Positions 5,675 through 6,314 of a stretch of DNA of 6,314 nucleotides are shown in pieces. Source of the DNA: Candidatus Thiodiazotropha taylori (lineage in GTDB: Bacteria > Pseudomonadota > Gammaproteobacteria > Chromatiales > Chromatiaceae); NCBI GenBank assembly GCA_019100305.1, contig JAHRHW010000267.1, positions 1-6,314 on the forward strand, written 5' to 3'. Made by a program: the position numbers and the translations under genes. Within the stretch, counting starts at the first letter, position 1; each line of letters starts with the position of its first letter. Below the pieces are notes generated by a model. The model was not told the origin of the DNA and did no database searches. It saw only the letters and a program-made list of their open reading frames with translations.

Positions 5675-5711
5675 AAACAAAAAAAGCACTTAGGTATAAA
5701 CCTAAGTGCTT
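5675..5711 (-). terminator. Intrinsic terminator of tRNA-Asn
   Basis: On the minus strand a perfect 12-bp stem (AAGCACTTAGGT with its complement; arms 5700-5711 and 5684-5695) has a 4-base loop, TTAT. It runs into seven T residues, then G and more T. It begins 8 bases after the encoded CCA. A second T-rich tract at 5651-5660, after a GGC-GCAA-GCC mini-hairpin, may act as backup. Confidence 0.92.
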
Positions 5712-5719
5712 GTTTTAAT

Positions 5720-5795
5720 TGGCTCCCCGGGACAGGCTCGAACTGCCGACCTAGTGATTAACAGTCACCCGCTCTACCGACTGAGCTACCGGGGA
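5720..5795 (-). tRNA. tRNA-Asn (anticodon GTT), CCA encoded
   Basis: The 76-base gene folds completely. The acceptor stem is TCCCCGG/CCGGGGA with discriminator G73 and genomic CCA. The D arm is GCTC/GAGC with loop AGTCGGTA. The anticodon stem is GGTGA/TCACT (first pair G-U) with loop CTGTTAA, giving anticodon GTT at 5760-5762. The variable loop is AGGTC, and the T arm is GGCAG/CTGTC with loop TTCGAGC. Starting with U1 and ending in G73 agrees with bacterial tRNA-Asn. It has its own promoter and terminator and appears to be a single-gene unit. No copy of its 3' end occurs elsewhere in the window, so there is no sign of an integrated element using it as an attachment site. Confidence 0.97.
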
Positions 5796-5813
5796 ATTGT
5801 TCAAGAGGGGCGC

Positions 5814-5842
5814 ATAATAATGAGACTGAGCCCTAGCGTCAA
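5814..5842 (-). promoter_or_regulatory. Promoter of tRNA-Asn with GC-rich discriminator
   Basis: On the minus strand, TTGACG (5837-5842), a 17-base spacer and TATTAT (5814-5819) are each 5 of 6 to consensus. The following GCGCCCC is the GC-rich discriminator typical of stable-RNA promoters under stringent (ppGpp/DksA) control. Transcription should start near 5806-5807, leaving an 11-12 base leader for RNase P to remove. Confidence 0.85.
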
Positions 5843-5865
5843 TAGTTTATCGACAAAAAGTACAA

Positions 5866-6314
5866 TCAATGGTCACATTTAATGGGGGCATCCCCAGCAC
5901 CCCGCTCAGAAATGCGGATACGACCTACGTTATTGATAATCAATGCTTTGGGTTTGATTCGTTCCTTGGGGTCGCAGAAGGAGAGAGTCAGATTGTAACC
6001 ACTGGGACGGCCGTCTCCATGGTAGACCACCCGTTTACGGTGCTCGCTAGAGCGGATCGTCAGCTCCGTATGTTCAGGCAGCAGGTATTTCGCCAATATC
6101 GGTTCATCAGAGCCCAGAATCCCATCCCGCTGGATGTCTTCGAAGATGATCAGTCCATCACTCCAGATCGCTTCCTCCCTGCAGCGCTCCCCACCTGAAG
6201 TTGGGCAGATGATAATATGCTGCTCCTGCTGTATGGCCTGGCTTCTCGCCAGGTAGAAGTGAGTGAGAAAGCCGTTGAGACTGGTTGACTGTTCGTTCCT
6301 TATGGAAAGGGTCG
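5866..6314 (-). CDS. fimT: FimT/GspH-type minor pilin, C-terminal part (5' end cut by window edge)
   Basis: The last 148 codons and the stop (5868-5866) are present; the start lies beyond the right edge. The type III prepilin signal (GFTLIEL...) and most of the N-terminal helix are therefore missing from view. Visible are the end of that helix (NGFLTHFYLARSQAIQQEQ), the GspH-domain core with IIICPTSGGERC, a W..GLIIFED strand pair, the VVYHGDGRP segment, and the hallmark ending LTLSFCDP...KALIINNVGRIRISE. Paired cysteines (ICPTSGGERC) and a late CD motif are typical of FimT. In the family it is a minor pseudopilin that helps start or tip the type IV pilus, and some homologues bind DNA during natural transformation. 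FimT and GspH cannot be told apart fully without the neighbours, but the ending favours FimT. No terminator follows the stop, so its transcript may read into the tRNA promoter region. Confidence 0.88.
   Translation of the reverse strand, partial: TLSIRNEQSTSLNGFLTHFYLARSQAIQQEQHIIICPTSGGERCREEAIWSDGLIIFEDIQRDGILGSDEPILAKYLLPEHTELTIRSSEHRKRVVYHGDGRPSGYNLTLSFCDPKERIKPKALIINNVGRIRISERGAGDAPIKCDH

Noticed and set aside
5504..5761. 85-codon plus-strand frame ending NWLPGTGSNCRPSD
   Set aside because: It runs through the tRNA terminator and antisense through the tRNA-Asn gene; such endings are a classic artefact of tRNA antisense translation.
5720..5795. tRNA-Asn as an integration (att) site
   Set aside because: No second copy of the tRNA 3' end and no integrase or other mobile gene in the window.

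Overview
The window reads as chromosomal DNA of a gammaproteobacterium. The evidence is a FimT/GspH-type minor pilin, a stand-alone PilZ protein, a bacterial tRNA-Asn with an encoded CCA end, and typical sigma70 and Shine-Dalgarno signals. No species can be named from the sequence. Base composition is moderate: about 53% GC in a sampled stretch of the large + strand gene, and about 30% in a sampled stretch of the gap before the PilZ gene. I see no transposase, integrase, phage gene, CRISPR array or plasmid function.

Left part (1-954): two minus-strand genes. A membrane-anchored alpha/beta hydrolase is cut by the left edge and has its own candidate promoter, which overlaps a small inverted repeat. 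Upstream of it lies a small orphan nucleotidyltransferase with no visible antitoxin or HEPN partner. A 620-base AT-rich gap (955-1574) follows. It holds no convincing gene, but it has a 15-bp palindrome, repeated TTGTAA-type sites and a 13-base match to the lac operator core.

Middle (1575-4255): a single-domain PilZ protein that probably binds cyclic di-GMP, then a gap with small hairpins. Next is a 642-residue exported 5'-nucleotidase/UshA-like metallophosphoesterase with a strong ribosome binding site and a 13-bp perfect hairpin just after its stop. Its metal-ligand motifs differ from the UshA textbook set.

Right part (4256-6314): a gene-free stretch, then a minus-strand exported protein of unknown function with a four-cysteine tail, read from a GTG start. 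A gap follows with one doubtful small ORF. Next is tRNA-Asn(GTT) on the minus strand, with a near-consensus promoter and an intrinsic terminator. Last is the 3' 148 codons of fimT, whose prepilin N-terminus lies outside the window.

The genes do not form one pathway. Most look like single transcription units: cyclic di-GMP sensing, periplasmic phosphate-ester hydrolysis, pilus assembly and translation. I found no convincing new multi-gene system. The items most worth checking are the variant nucleotidase metal site, the palindrome cluster before pilZ, the orphan nucleotidyltransferase and the cysteine-tailed exported protein.
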